A stretch of DNA of 64,000 nucleotides from Orientallactaga sibirica (taxonomy: Eukaryota > Chordata > Mammalia > Rodentia > Dipodidae), in the NCBI GenBank assembly GCA_036365145.1, contig JAEOAD010000015.1:6193501-6257500 (forward strand), given 5' to 3'. Within the stretch, counting starts at the first letter, position 1; every line of letters begins with the position of its first letter. A program made the position numbers and the translations under genes. Shown one piece after another: positions 30,337 to 41,476 of the stretch. The notes beneath the pieces were generated by a model. The model was not told the origin of the DNA. It saw only the letters and a list, made by a program, of their open reading frames with translations, and made no database searches.

Positions 30337-30485
30337 TTTTACTTTTGTAATCCTTTGTGGGTATTAAGATTAAATACAGTGGCTCTAAATGACAAAATAG
30401 CAGACATGATAATCATTTGGTAAGTCTTCAAAAGAATCATTTGGTGAGTCTACTTTCAAAAATTGAGAGCCTGCTCTCTTGCACT

Positions 30486-30600
30486 CTTTTTTCTCTCTCT
30501 CTCTCTGTCTCTCTGTCTCTCTTTCTCGCTCTCTCTCTCTCTCTCTGCTTCCTTCTCTTTCTCAAATAAAATGAAATAAAATAAAATATTTAAAAAAATA
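30486..30600 (+). repeat. CT-rich tract with A tail, likely DIP end
   Basis: (CT)n-rich followed by 'ctcaaataaaatgaaataaa', like the 3' end of a DIP without its body. Confidence 0.6.
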
Positions 30601-30605
30601 AAAAG

Positions 30606-30755
30606 GGGCTGGGCATGGTGGGGCACACCTTTAATCCCAGCACTAGGGAGGCAGAAGTAGGAGGATCGCCATGAGTTTGAGGCCATGCTGAGTCTACATA
30701 GTGAATTCAAGGTCAGCCTGAGCTAGAGTGAAACCCTACCTCAAAAAGAAAAAGG
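30606..30755 (+). repeat. B1 SINE, start of SINE relay
   Basis: Sense B1, first full element of the relay to 32774 in which each element sits in the tail of the one before. Confidence 0.9.
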
Positions 30756-30756
30756 G

Positions 30757-30931
30757 GGACTGGAGAGATGGCTTAGCAGATAAGGCACTTGCCTGTGAAG
30801 CCTAAGGACCCACGTTCAATTCCCCAGTACCCATGTATGCAAATGCAGAACATGGCACATGCAACTGGAATTTGTTTGCAGGGCTAGAGGCCCTGGAACA
30901 CCCATTCTTTCTTTCTCTCTGCCTCCTTCTC

Positions 30932-30982
<51 letters not shown>

Positions 30983-30985
30983 AAT
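30757..30985 (+). repeat. DIP SINE
   Basis: Sense, with an expanded (AAAT)n tail of about 13 units. Confidence 0.9.
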
Positions 30986-30996
30986 ATTTTTAAAAT

Positions 30997-31140
30997 AGCC
31001 AGGTGTAGTGGTGTACGCCTTTAATCCCAGCACTCGGGAGGCAGAGGTAGGAGGATCACCATGAGTTCAAAGCCACCCTAAGACTACATAGTGAATTCCA
31101 GGTCAGCCTGGACTAGAATGAGACCCTACCTCAAAAAAAG
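30997..31140 (+). repeat. B1 SINE
   Basis: Sense, in the relay. Confidence 0.9.
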
Positions 31141-31151
31141 GGGGAGAAAAG

Positions 31152-31369
31152 GGGCTGGAGAGGTGGCTTAGTGGTTAAGTGCTTGCCTGTGAAGCCTAAA
31201 GACCCCAGTTTGAGGCTCAATTCCCCAGGACCCACATAAGCCAGATGTACAAACTGGCACATGCATCTGGAGTTCATTTGCAGTGGCTGGAGGCCCTGGC
31301 GTGCCCATTCTCTCTATATCTATCTGCCTCTTTTTCTCTATCTGTCACTCTCTAAATAAATAAATAAGC
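31152..31369 (+). repeat. DIP SINE
   Basis: Sense; head reads 'ccagtttgaggctcaattcc', as in the 29.5-kb and 35.6-kb copies, marking a head subtype. Confidence 0.9.
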
Positions 31370-31377
31370 CCAAAAAA

Positions 31378-31546
31378 GGGTTGGAGAAATGGCTTAGCGG
31401 TTAAGCATTTGCCTTTGAAGCCAAAGGACCCAGGTGCGATTCCCCAGGACCCACATAAGCCAGATGCACAAGGGGCACATGCATCTGGAGTTCATTTGCA
31501 GTGGCTAGAGGTCCTGTTGTGCCCATTCTCTCTCTGTCTTCTCCCT

Positions 31547-31583
<37 letters not shown>

Positions 31584-31608
31584 TTGCAAATAAATAAATA
31601 AAAATTTA
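31378..31608 (+). repeat. DIP SINE
   Basis: Sense, long (CT)n run. Confidence 0.9.
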
Positions 31609-31611
31609 AAG

Positions 31612-31764
31612 GGGCCAGGCGTGGTGGCACACGCCTTTAATCCTAGCACTCGGGAGGCAGAGGTAGGAGGATTGCCATGAGTTCGAGGCACCCTGAGACT
31701 ACATAGTGAATTCCAGGTCAGCCTGAGCTAGAGTGAGACCCTACCTCAGAAAAAAAAAAAAATT
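31612..31764 (+). repeat. B1 SINE
   Basis: Sense, in the relay. Confidence 0.9.
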
Positions 31765-31771
31765 AAAGGGG

Positions 31772-31923
31772 AGGTTTCTGGAGAGATGGCTTAGCAATTA
31801 AGGCACTTGCCTGTGAGTCCTAATGACCCAGGTTCAATTCCCCAGTACCCACATAAGCCAATGCACAAGGTGGCACATGCATCTGATGTTTGTTTACAGG
31901 GCTAGAAGCCCTGGAACACCCAT

Positions 31924-31955
<32 letters not shown>

Positions 31956-31979
31956 AAATAAATAAAATAAAATATTAAA
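31772..31979 (+). repeat. DIP SINE
   Basis: Sense; body lacks a few bases ('aagccaatgcacaaggtggc'). Confidence 0.88.
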
Positions 31980-31989
31980 AAATAGCTGG

Positions 31990-32256
31990 ATGGGCTGGAG
32001 AGATGGCTTAGCGGTTAAGGCGCCTGCCTGCTAAGCCTAAGAACCCGGTTCCAATCTCCAGGTCCCACATTTAGCCAGATGCAAAGTGACACAAGGGTGC
32101 AATGCTGCACTTGCCCACAAGGGGACACACACATCTGGATTTCGTTCACAGCACCTGCGAGACTGCTGGCGTGCCCATCTCTGTCTCCTTCTCTGTCTGT
32201 CTCTGTCTCTCTCCTCCAAAAATAAATAAAATAATAATAATAAATTTTTTTTTTTA
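31990..32256 (+). repeat. DIP SINE, variant subfamily
   Basis: Sense copy close to the variant consensus ('aggcgcctgcctgctaagcc', 'gcaaagtgacacaagggtgc'). Confidence 0.92.
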
Positions 32257-32271
32257 AAAAAATAGCTGGAG

Positions 32272-32450
32272 GCCGGGCATGGTGGTGCACGCCTTTAATC
32301 CCAATACTGGGAAGGCAGAGGTAGGAGGATTGCCGTGAGTTAGAGGCCACCCTGAGACTGCATAGTTAATTCCAGGTCAGCCTGGACCAGAGTGAAACCC
32401 TACCTTGAAAAACCAAAAAAAAAAAAAAAAAAAGAAAGAAAGAAAGAAAT
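32272..32450 (+). repeat. B1 SINE
   Basis: Sense, ending in A run and GAAA units; flanked by 'aatagctgga' repeats. Confidence 0.9.
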
Positions 32451-32455
32451 AGCTG

Positions 32456-32608
32456 GAGCCGGGCCTGGTGGTGCACGCCTTTAATCCCAGCACTCGGGAG
32501 GCAGAGGTAGAAGGATTGCCATGAATTCGAGGCCACCTTGAGACTACATAGTGAATTCCAGGTCAGTCTGAGCACCTTGGAAAACCAAAAAAATAAAAAT
32601 TAAAAAAT
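32456..32608 (+). repeat. B1 SINE
   Basis: Sense, in the relay. Confidence 0.9.
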
Positions 32609-32774
32609 AGCCAGACGTGGTGGTGCACACCTTTAATCCTAGCACTCAAGAGGCAGAGGTAAGAGGATCAGTGTGAGTTTGAGGCCACCCTGAGACTACA
32701 GAGTGAATTCCACATCAGCCTGTGGTAGAGTGAGACCCTACCTCAAAAAATCAAAAATTAATTAATTAATTAAA
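32609..32774 (+). repeat. B1 SINE, end of relay
   Basis: Sense, tail turning into (ATTA)n. Confidence 0.9.
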
Positions 32775-32920
32775 ATGGAGAGCCTGAATGACACTTGTAA
32801 CTGGGGAACATGCACCTCACAGATTGGATGGTTTTCAAGTCTTTGCTGTCAGTAAAGCTGAAGCAAACCTAAGTTCTCAGCTAATCAATTATTGAAAATA
32901 ATTTTCAATGATCATTTAAC

Positions 32921-33125
32921 ATTTTTAAATATTTATTTTATTTATGAGAGACAGAGAGAGGGCCAGAGATATAGAGAATGGGCATGCCTGGGCCTCCAAC
33001 CACTGCACATGAACTACAGATGCATGGGCCACATGTGCATCTGGCTTACATGGGTTCTGGGAGTTGAACCTGGGTCCTTAGGCTTTGCAGGCAAATACCT
33101 TAACTGCTAAGCCATTTCTCCAGCC
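32921..33125 (-). repeat. DIP SINE
   Basis: Complete antisense copy. Confidence 0.9.
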
Positions 33126-33246
33126 CATTTTACATTTTTATCAAACAACTCAGAGGTATTTGAAGAGGGGCCTGGCATTCTTATAATGAAATTTCTTTCC
33201 TATTTAATATGCACTGAGCCATCTTCCCAGTCTACTTAAGTCTTTG

Positions 33247-33366
33247 ATTTGGTTTGGTTTGGTTTTTTGAGGGAGTCTAGCCCAGGCTGGCCTTGAATTC
33301 ACAGCAATCTTCCTACCCCAACCTCCCGAGTGCTAGGGTTAAAGGTCTGCCCCACTGCTCCTGGCT
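33247..33366 (-). repeat. B1 SINE, shortened
   Basis: Antisense B1 missing a middle block. Confidence 0.8.
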
Positions 33367-34773
33367 CACTTGAGTCTTTTTTAGTGGGCTCTTAGCTATG
33401 GATGATGAGGAAGACAGTCAAGGCAAGTAGCCAATCGGGCAATCTCCAGGAAACAGGGACAGATAAAGGGGCTGTCAGCAAGCTCTCCTCCCTGAGAGCC
33501 TTGTTAAGGCCTGGGTCCTGGCTCTTGGGATGAGTCCACCAGCCTCAGGGTGAATGCCTTGGAGGGACAGGAAGTGGAGCCCATCAGGAAAGGCCTCATG
33601 GACTGGGAACCTATCCAGCTTCTGTAGGGAAAGAAAATGTCAAAACCTGGCGTGGTGATGCACGCCTTTAATCCCAGCACTCGGGAGGCAGAGGTAGGAG
33701 GATCGCCATGAGTTCAAGGCCACCCTGAGACTACATAGTTAATTCCAGGTCAGCCTGGACCAGGGTGAGACCCTACCTGGAAAAACCAAAAAAAAAAAAG
33801 AAAAAAAAAACAAAGAAAGAAAGGAAAAAAAAGAAAAAGAAAATGTCAAGCCCTGTGTTGCTCCAGACCATGAATTACCACTGGGCTGCCAAACTTTGGG
33901 TTGGGACTAGAGAAACTGCTGCCGCAGGGGGACTCAGCAGAACTTCACAGATCCTCTGGAGTTTCGGACAGCCCTCTGGAAACCGGAAAAGGTTAGTCCC
34001 CTCCAGACCATTTACGTGTCAGCTAAGTACACATGGCTATACCTCAGAGAAATGTTTTCTAGACTCACTTCTGCCACCATGCACAACATGGGAGCTGGTG
34101 TGTGCTCATCTAACAGACAGATATTTGGAAGACTCTTTAGAAGCCAGAGATGGAGCCAGATGTTTTGGTACATGCCTATAATCCTAGCACTTGGCAGGTA
34201 TCGCCATGAGGGAGAAAGGAAAGAAGGAAGAGAGGAGGAAGCCATCAGAGATGAAGTTGGTAGGACTATAGAATACAGACCTTACAACTAGCCACTGCAA
34301 AATGATCACTCAAGCCTAAAATGTGGATCTTGGCAGAAAGGGAATTGAAGCAGGGTTTCCACAGTCCTATGATTGACCTTTCTAGAGGTCAGCACACTCC
34401 AAATTAGGACAAGTATCTCAAAGGGATGCCACATAAGCTCCCCACTGCTTTGTGGCAGTCCCTCCTGTTACACAATCAGCTAAACCAATTAGTAGCTCCT
34501 CTCTACCTTTTCTCTGTCATTTTCTCCCTACCTCGCCAAATCTTCAACAGGAGTTGATTAGACAAGCATTCCTGTGGGACTCCACCCTACCATGGACTAG
34601 CTCTGTGCCCTTGGATAAGGCATTGACCCTCCCATGTGCCCCTGCCCTGCTGAAGGAGCTCATAGTGTACTTGCAGCTGATGTTTTGAGACCCAAGTAAA
34701 CGCAGTGACATCAGGCACTGTGACCTGTCCCCTTGCCTCAAGTGTGTGCTTTTCTCTGTCAAATACACACAGC
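33367..34773. other. Mostly single-copy-looking DNA
   Basis: Apart from a B1 (33644-33836) and a B1-like scrap near 34150-34210, I see no repeat, no conserved-looking splice-framed exon and no known domain in either strand. TP53I3, expected downstream of PFN4 in other mammals, is not recognised here. Confidence 0.4.
33644..33836 (+). repeat. B1 SINE
   Basis: Sense, with a long mixed A/AG tail and 'gaaaatgtcaa' target duplication. Confidence 0.92.
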
Positions 34774-34897
34774 CACCAGGCATGGTGGCACTTGCCTTTA
34801 ATCCTAGCTCTCATAAGGTAGAAAGTAGGAGGATCACTCTGAGTTCAAGGACAACCTGAGAGTACATAGTGAATTCGAGGTTAGCCTGGACTGCAGT

Positions 34898-35010
34898 TTT
34901 CAGACTCAGGCAGGAACTGGTGTGAAAGCAGGCCTAAACTATCAGACATGACTAGGGTGCCCAGGTTACAGAGAGGTCACAGCAACGTGGACCCCAAGTG
35001 AATCAGCCTG
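34898..35010 (+). repeat. 5' LTR remnant of the second provirus
   Basis: About 110 bases matching the start of the 3' LTR (39127-39240): 'ctatcagaca', 'gcctggaccccaag'-type blocks. The rest of the LTR, the leader and gag are missing. Confidence 0.75.
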
Positions 35011-35019
35011 ACCAAAAAG

Positions 35020-35410
35020 AGGGAAAACCCATAATATACAATGGGTAACAAGTATCCTAGAGGGGCCTACCCTAGGCTAGCCTTAGAGGTTGGAGGAAAA
35101 TTTTCAAATGTCTAATTGATACTGGGGCAGATAAGACAATTTGAAAGCAATCTGAAGTTCCCCAACACTGGAAATTAGTTCCTGGGCTCCAATTAATGGG
35201 GATAGGCGGTCCTTCACAGGCTTATGTTACCAAGGAAGACTTTAAGTGGAAGGACCCAGATGGAACTACAGGTCTCATCTGACCCCTAGTGGCCAATGTA
35301 ACAACCAACCTTTTGGGGAGGGACATCCTTGAGGCCCTAGATGTAGTTACTACCAGTAATATAGAGGGAGAATGCATTGAGATGGAAGATTATGAGAGAT
35401 ACCTTCGCCG
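35020..35410 (+). pseudogene. Proviral protease remnant
   Basis: Aspartic protease signature LIDTGAD at 35112-35132, followed by LMGIGG and LLGRDILEAL blocks. Two in-frame stops interrupt it. Confidence 0.82.
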
Positions 35411-36335
35411 GTGTCACCCCCAATCCTAAAGGCCACTGTTAAGTACGAAACTCCCTGCCTAGAATGGCTCTCTGATGAGCCAACCTGGGTTGAACAGTGG
35501 CCTCTGCCAAGGGAGAAACTTGAAATCTTAAATCAGTCAGTAACAGAACAACTCCAACTTAATCACATCCACCCCTCGCAGAGCCCATGGAACACTCCTG
35601 TGAGTGTAATTCAAAAGGGCTCAGGAGGGGCTGGAGAGATGGCTTAGTGGTTAAACACTTGCCTATGGAGCCTAAGGACCCCGGTTCGAGGCTTGATTCT
35701 CCAGGACCCACATAAGCCAGATGCACAAGGGGGTGCATGCATCTGGAGTTTGTTTGCAGTGGCTGGAGGCCCTGGCGCACCTATTCTCTCTCTCTCTCTC
35801 TCTCTCTCTCTACCTGCCTATTTCTGTATCTCTCTCTCTCTCAAATAAATAAATAAAAATAAAAAATAAATTAAAAAAAAAAGGGCTCAGGAGGATGGAG
35901 GTTACTACAAGATCTTAGGATGATCAATAAAGCCATGCTCATTTGGGCTGCCCCTCAAAGAGGACTGCCCCTTGTGTTGGCCATTCCAGCCAACACCCAC
36001 CTCCTTGCTATTGATATTAAGGATAATTTCTTTTCTATCCCCCTGCACCCCTGGGACCAACAATGCTTTGTGTTGTTCTCAGTCCCCTCAATCAATAATG
36101 CAGGACCTGACAAATGCTTTGAGTGGATGGTTCTGCCCCAAGGTATGGTTAATAGCCCCACTATATGCTAAGAAGCAGTTGCTACAGCATTAAGGCCACA
36201 TTTAGATCAAGGCCTTAATACCTATCATTACATGGATGACATCCTAGTATGGAAAGACTCCTCCACCTCACCAGCTGAGCTAAAGGATTAAATAATACCT
36301 TCCCTCACTGAGGAAGGCTTCAAAATTGTCCCAAA
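35411..36335 (+). pseudogene. Proviral reverse transcriptase remnant
   Basis: N-terminal [15 protein letters not shown] and [11 protein letters not shown] blocks (35480-35620), then a DIP insertion, then [34 protein letters not shown] and YMDD (36229-36240). The wording is betaretrovirus-like. Stop after NSPTIC; a frameshift separates it from YMDD. Confidence 0.88.
35627..35882 (+). repeat. DIP SINE in proviral RT
   Basis: Complete sense copy with target duplication 'aaaagggctcagga' (35612-35625 and 35880-35893). Confidence 0.93.
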
Positions 36336-36339
36336 TAAA

Positions 36340-36412
36340 GTCTAACTTGGGAGGGGAGGGAAATATCATAGATTATTGTCTGTAAGTATATAAGTTGTCA
36401 ATAAAAAAAATT
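36340..36412 (+). mobile_element. Tiny L1 3' end inserted in pol
   Basis: Only about 70 bases of the L1 3' terminus ('aagttgtcaataaaaaaaat'), flanked by 'aagtctaactt' and 'aagtcaaactt'. An extremely 5'-truncated L1 insertion. Confidence 0.85.
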
Positions 36413-37440
36413 TTAAGTCAAACTTATCCCACCTATAACTTTCCTGGGGACAGAACTCTCCCTCACCTCTGCATGGACTCTTAAACCCATACTCTCCTTT
36501 CCCCAGAAGCTCACATTGGCCTTGCTTCAGAGCATTCTGGGGAACCTCAATTGGCTCCAGCCATGGCTCCCTAACCCCACCAGTGATTTACAATGCTTAT
36601 TTGACATGTTAAAAGGTGACAAAGATCCATCCTCCCCCCACCTCCTAAACCCAGAGGCAAAACAGGCATTAACCAAGATTAATAACATATTTTCTGATAT
36701 GGCACTTGCCCGGTACTAGCCAGACAAGCCAATTCAGCTTATGATATTTAACTCCTCCCCAACCATCATGGAAGCATTATACCAACCCCAAGGAGTCCTG
36801 GAATGGCTCCACACTTCCATTCCTTGACAGTGCCCCATGCATATTAACAGAGATTAATGCCCTCATGACCATGATCAAAACAGGGTGAGACCGCACTCTC
36901 CAAACCTTGGGCAAAGAGCCTGACATAATCATAACTCCCTTCTCCCTCACTGATATACAATGGCTATTCAGGAACCATTCTGAATTTGCAATCAGCCTAA
37001 TAGGTTTCCCCAGTCAAACTGACAACCACTACCCTAATGAAAAATGAATTCCTGCAATACTCCTTTAAAAATGGCTCCCACCGGCCTCTTTTCAAGAAAA
37101 CCAATCCCCAGAGTCCCCTCCCCCCATTTTTTACAGACAGGGGAAAGAAGGGAGCATCTGTAGTTCTTTACCACCCAAGGGATCAACCTCCCACCATCAT
37201 TTTTAAGGAAATTTCTGACAGATCCCCACAATATAAGGAACTGTATGACATCTACCTGGCACTCCTAGAGGAAAAAGTCCCCTTTAATCTCTTTTCAGAT
37301 GGAATTTATGCTGTTAACTTACTCCCCTGGTTTGCTCACTCACATATCCCACTAGATGAAAACCCTCTTTTACTGCTGTTGATAAAACGCTCCAACCTCA
37401 TTTGCAAAAGAAGGGCCCCCTGTTTGTACAACACATAAGG
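36413..37440 (+). pseudogene. Proviral RT end and RNase H remnant
   Basis: SILGNLNWLQPWLP and PEAKQALTKIN blocks (36520-36720) are the RT/RNase H connection. 37040-37430 gives RNase H-like pieces (SDGIYAVNLLPWF replaces the usual TDS motif) in broken frames. Confidence 0.78.
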
Positions 37441-38110
37441 TCTCACAGGCTTTTACCTGGCCCCCTTGCTAAGAGAAATGCATTAGCAGACAAGGCAGCC
37501 TCCTATGGAGACCCAACAGACATCTTGGCCACCCTTGAGGAAGCAGAAAAATTTCATGCTAACACCCACGTGAACTTAAGGGATTACAAACACACTTCCC
37601 TCTGATTCCCCAAAATCAACTCCAGTGTATACTAAAAACCTGCCAGTCCTGTGCCTCACTAATAACAACACCTGCCCTTCAGAGGATGGGCACAACCCCT
37701 GAGGCCTCAAGGCCAATGCCTTTTGGCAGATTGACGTCACTCATATTCCCTAATTTGGCCATCAGAAGTATGTCTTTGTGACTGTGGATACTTATTCCTA
37801 TTATATATGGGCCACAGCACAAACAGGAGAGAGCTCAAAAAACTCATACATCATATGCTCTCTACCTTTGTCATCATGGGTCTCCCCCATCAAATAAAAA
37901 CTGACAATGGCCCGGCTTTTGTCAGTTCCTCATTCAAAGCCTTCTGCGTGCAATGGAAGATTACACCTCATATGGGAATCCCACATAACCCACAAGGCCA
38001 AGATACAGTAGAAGAACACACCAAACTTTAAAGCCTAACTTAAAAAAACAACAGCCCAATATCTACCCACCCAACCTTCTGTTAGCCATTGCTCTGGCTG
38101 CTTTAAACAT
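37440..38110 (+). pseudogene. Proviral integrase remnant
   Basis: 'CQSCA' of the HHCC finger near 37650, QIDVTHIP with the first catalytic Asp near 37730, TDNGPAFVSS with the second Asp (37900-37930), and HNPQGQ near 37990 ahead of the Glu region. Frames broken. Confidence 0.85.
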
Positions 38111-39115
38111 ATTCAGTATATACAAAAATTCCCCATACCCCCCCCATCACCTTCCACTGGCACACACCAGAGACTGCCCCTCCCATCCTGGTGCAATGGC
38201 GAGATGCTTTAGATGGAATGTGGAAGGGACCTGACCCCTTCCTCACCATGGGGAGGGGATTTGCTTGTGTTTTCCCACAGGACCAGCCCAAACCCATCTG
38301 GATCCCAGCTCAAATTTCCAATTCCACCCCTCCAAACAAAAGGATGGCCTGCCTGTTGCTGATGGAGCGGGAACCCAGGAGCCAGGAGATCCACCACCCC
38401 ATGCATGAACTCTTACTCCCCTGTTTGTTCTTCCCCAATCATGATTGTTCCACAAGTATTTCACTTTGAGGAAGAAGAAGCAGCCTATCCGCTCTGCCCG
38501 CACTGACGGAGAGAGATTTTCATCCCCCTACTGGTGGACCTTGGCGTGATGCTGCCCCAGGGGCCTTTGGTGCTGCAGGAGCCACCCTGGTCCAAACCAA
38601 CCACCTCATGGGGAACTTCCAAAACAAGCTTGACCAGGCCATGATAGCCACTACCAACAGCCTTGAATCTCTCCAGAGACAATGGAACTCTCTCACGGGT
38701 ATGGTACTCCAAAACCAAAGAGCCTTAGACCTCATTACTGCTGAACATGGGGGGACATGTGTGGTCTTGGGAGAAGAATGTTGTTTTTTTTGATTAATGA
38801 ATTAAATATTGTTGAACAAAATGTTAACTCAAAAAACTCCACAAGGAGCTGCTTGACTGCTACAAGCCTAAGGACCCCACCACCTGGTTCTCCAACCCTT
38901 TAGTCACTTGGCTTCTCCCCTTCCTTGACCCCCTCCTTGCTATAGGAACCCTATTACTTGTAGTCCCCTGCCTCATCAAATTTCTCAGACAAAAAATAAC
39001 TAATATTGCTAAAGTAGCTACTAATCAGGTCCTCGTGCACCATCTAGCTCTGTCTGAACCTATGATAGACTATAAAGATATCAGTCAATATGATGACACT
39101 GCCCCAATAAAAACA
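38110..39115 (+). pseudogene. Proviral env remnant (gamma-type TM)
   Basis: An SU piece is hardly recognisable (38170-38470). TM: heptad region 38608-38740 with LQNQRALDLITAE, CX6CC at 38758-38784, a hydrophobic span near 38910-38990 and a short charged tail to about 39110. A frameshift follows CX6CC. TM type is gamma/type D rather than classical beta. Not functional. Confidence 0.82.
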
Positions 39116-39126
39116 CAAAGGGGAAC
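39113..39126 (+). promoter_or_regulatory. Polypurine tract of the second provirus
   Basis: 'acacaaaggggaac' directly before the LTR TG: the plus-strand primer site expected there. Confidence 0.75.
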
Positions 39127-39874
39127 TGTCAGACACAGGCAGGGCCCCGGGTGAAAGCAAACCTAAGCTATCAGACACGATTAGGGCCCCCAGGCTATGG
39201 AGAGGTAGTAGCAGCCTGGACCCCAAGAGAATCTCAGGTCCTGGGAACCGGCAGGAGTAAGGCCTCTCCTGCCTACCAGGGGTCACAGTGAGCCTGGCCC
39301 CTGGACAAATCTCAGGCCCCAAGACTGGCAAGAGAAGTGCTGCTCCCTACTCCCCAGCCCAGGGTGCCTGGTCATCCTGATAAGACTTAGGTTTTGCTCA
39401 TAGCCCTGTGACCTTTGGCCAGTTACCTAGGAAACTCCTTATATGGTATCAGCCAACAACCTTTATGCAACCCCATTCCACTATGACTCATACACTATAC
39501 CTCTTCCTGCCACTATGTAGATCACCTGACCCTCTCCCTATGTGCTGGAATGAATGTTCCCTATATGCCAACTAGCCATCAGTAAACAACCTTTGAACCC
39601 ACCAATCCCCTTGGGACCCTCTTCCTGCTCTCTCAACTGTTTATAAAAACCCAGTTCTGGGGTGGAGAGATGGCTCAGCAGTTAAGGTGCCTGCCTCCTA
39701 AGCCTAAGAACGCTGGTTCCAATCTCCAGCAGTTCCAATCTCCAGGTCCCACATTTAGCCAGATGCAAAGCGACACAAGGGTGCAATGCTGCACTTGACC
39801 ACAAGGGGGCACACACATCTGGATTTCCTTCACAGCAGCTGAGAGACTGCTGGCGCGCCCATCTCTATCTGTCC

Positions 39875-39908
<34 letters not shown>

Positions 39909-40079
39909 TCAAAAAAAAAAACCTAGTTCCTTGTTGAATAAACAAGAGCTGTTCTCTGAAGCTGTCTCCCGGGTGTTTCTTCCCATTACACTCACAGCCG
40001 CTTGAAACCCTGCTCCACCATTGCCTGGATACCCCTGGGACACTGAGGTGCCACAGCCCCAGGACGACCAGGAACCACA
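39127..40079 (+). repeat. 3' LTR of the second provirus
   Basis: Begins TGTCAGACAC and ends CCACA; AATAAA at about 39948. 953 bases including a DIP insertion; without it about 690. Confidence 0.85.
39659..39920 (+). repeat. DIP SINE (variant) in the proviral LTR
   Basis: Sense variant copy with a small internal duplication ('ttccaatctccag' twice); flanked by 'aaaacccagttc' and 'aaaacctagttc'. Confidence 0.92.
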
Positions 40080-40138
40080 TACAGTGAGACCCTACCTTGA
40101 AAAATCAAATAAATGAATAAAATAATAAAAATACAGCC

Positions 40139-40679
40139 TTTAAAACCATCCCTATCCCTTCATCTCCCTACCTCCAAGGTTGTCCTGCCCACTTCTCCAC
40201 CCACCACTGTGGCCAGCACAGAGCTGGACACAAGGTGATCACTCCTTCCCCTGTACATGATTTATCTTCCTGGAAGGGAGAGCTGTGGCCCTTCAACACT
40301 CCTGCCTGGAACTGAAACATCCAGTGGGATGGTGAGAACAGGGATGCAATACAGCACCCTCATAACCCTGCAGAGACAAAGCAGGCATGACATCTTTGTT
40401 TCAGAACCCAAGGGCAGGTGGATTTCCTCAAGAGCAAAATTTGTATAACAGTAGATTCTTAAAATAAAGAAACAGCACACCTACATCATGGGCAATGGCA
40501 CTGCCCAGAAGGAGTCATCAAACTTTCAGAACAGAATAGATCTGAGCTGAACTTGTGCACAGTAATCCAGCACATGGAAGATGGCTTGAGAGTGCTGTCC
40601 TGGAGGGACCTCCTACAAGGGGAACCCCTGGGATTGGGCCAGTCCCAAGGACTGATGTTTAGACCATTTGGAGGATCTT
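40139..40679. other. No assignable feature
   Basis: Single-copy-looking; neither strand shows a recognisable exon or repeat. Confidence 0.4.
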
Positions 40680-40902
40680 TTTTTTTTTAATTTATTTATT
40701 TAAATTTATTTATTGCAAGCAGAGAGCTATAGAGGAGACAGACAGAGAGAGAGTGGGCACACCAGGGCTTCTAGCCACTGCAAATGAACTCCAGTTGTAT
40801 GTGCCCCTTCTGCATTTGGCTTATGTGGATCCTGGGGAACTGAACCTGGATCCTTTGGCTTTGCAGGCAAGCGCTTTAACCACTAAGCCATCTCTCTAGT
40901 CC
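40680..40902 (-). repeat. DIP SINE
   Basis: Complete antisense copy with a long T/A tail. Confidence 0.9.
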
Positions 40903-40911
40903 TTAAAAATA

Positions 40912-41117
40912 TTTTTTATATTTATTTATTTAAAGAGAGAGAAAGAGGCAGATATAGACAGAGAGAATGGGTACACCAGGGCCTCAAGCCACTGCAAATA
41001 AACTCCAAATGCATGTGCCACCTTGTATGTCTGGCTTTATGTGGGTATTGGGGAATTTAACCTAGGTCCTTTGGCTTCACCTGCAAGTGTCTTAACTGCT
41101 AAGGCATCCCTCAAGTG
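40912..41117 (-). repeat. DIP SINE
   Basis: Antisense; head mutated ('aaggcatccctcaagtgc'). Confidence 0.88.
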
Positions 41118-41121
41118 CATT

Positions 41122-41263
41122 ATTTTTTTGAGGTAGGGTTTCACTTTAGGCCAGGCTGACCTGGAATTCACTATGTAGTCTCAGGGTGGCCTTGAACTCA
41201 CAGCAATACCTGAGCCTCCCAAGTGTTGGGATTAATGGTGTGCATCACATCACCACACCCAGC
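41122..41263 (-). repeat. B1 SINE
   Basis: First of three antisense B1 in series. Confidence 0.88.
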
Positions 41264-41267
41264 TCCT

Positions 41268-41430
41268 CCTTTTTTTTTTTTTTTTTTTTTTTCTTTTGAG
41301 GTAGGGTCTCACTCTAGCTCAGGCTGACCTGTAATTCACTATGTAGTCTCAGGGTGGCCTCAAACTCACAGCGATCCTCCTACCTCTGCCTCCAGAGTGC
41401 TGGGATTAAAGGCATGTGCCACTATGCCCA

Positions 41431-41432
<2 letters not shown>
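41268..41432 (-). repeat. B1 SINE
   Basis: Second of three, with a long T run. Confidence 0.9.

Positions 41433-41476
<44 letters not shown>

Larger units (their letters stand above)
34898..40079 (+). mobile_element. Decayed gag-less provirus, beta-like pol with gamma-type env
   Basis: Plus-strand order: short 5' LTR piece (34898-35010), protease, RT, RNase H, integrase, env, 3' LTR (39127-40079). 'tgcagt' (34892-34897) and 'tacagt' (40080-40085) look like a 6-bp target duplication with one change, the class II length. Gag and most of the 5' LTR are absent. Pol wording is betaretrovirus-like while TM Env has CX6CC, a mix known from type D retroviruses. Many stops and frameshifts plus three insertions; it cannot encode working proteins. 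Confidence 0.88.
34774..40138 (+). repeat. B1 SINE split by a provirus
   Basis: B1 left part 34774-34897 and right part 40080-40138 ('acagtgagaccctaccttga' onward) are separated by the second provirus. Confidence 0.88.

Noticed and set aside
33765..34291. Frame starting in a Lys run and two frames near 34.0-34.3 kb
   Set aside because: The start is a B1 poly(A) tail; the rest has no homology I recognise, no splice context and no codon bias.
38103..38735. Minus-strand frames opposite the second provirus env
   Set aside because: Shadows of the plus-strand env remnant.
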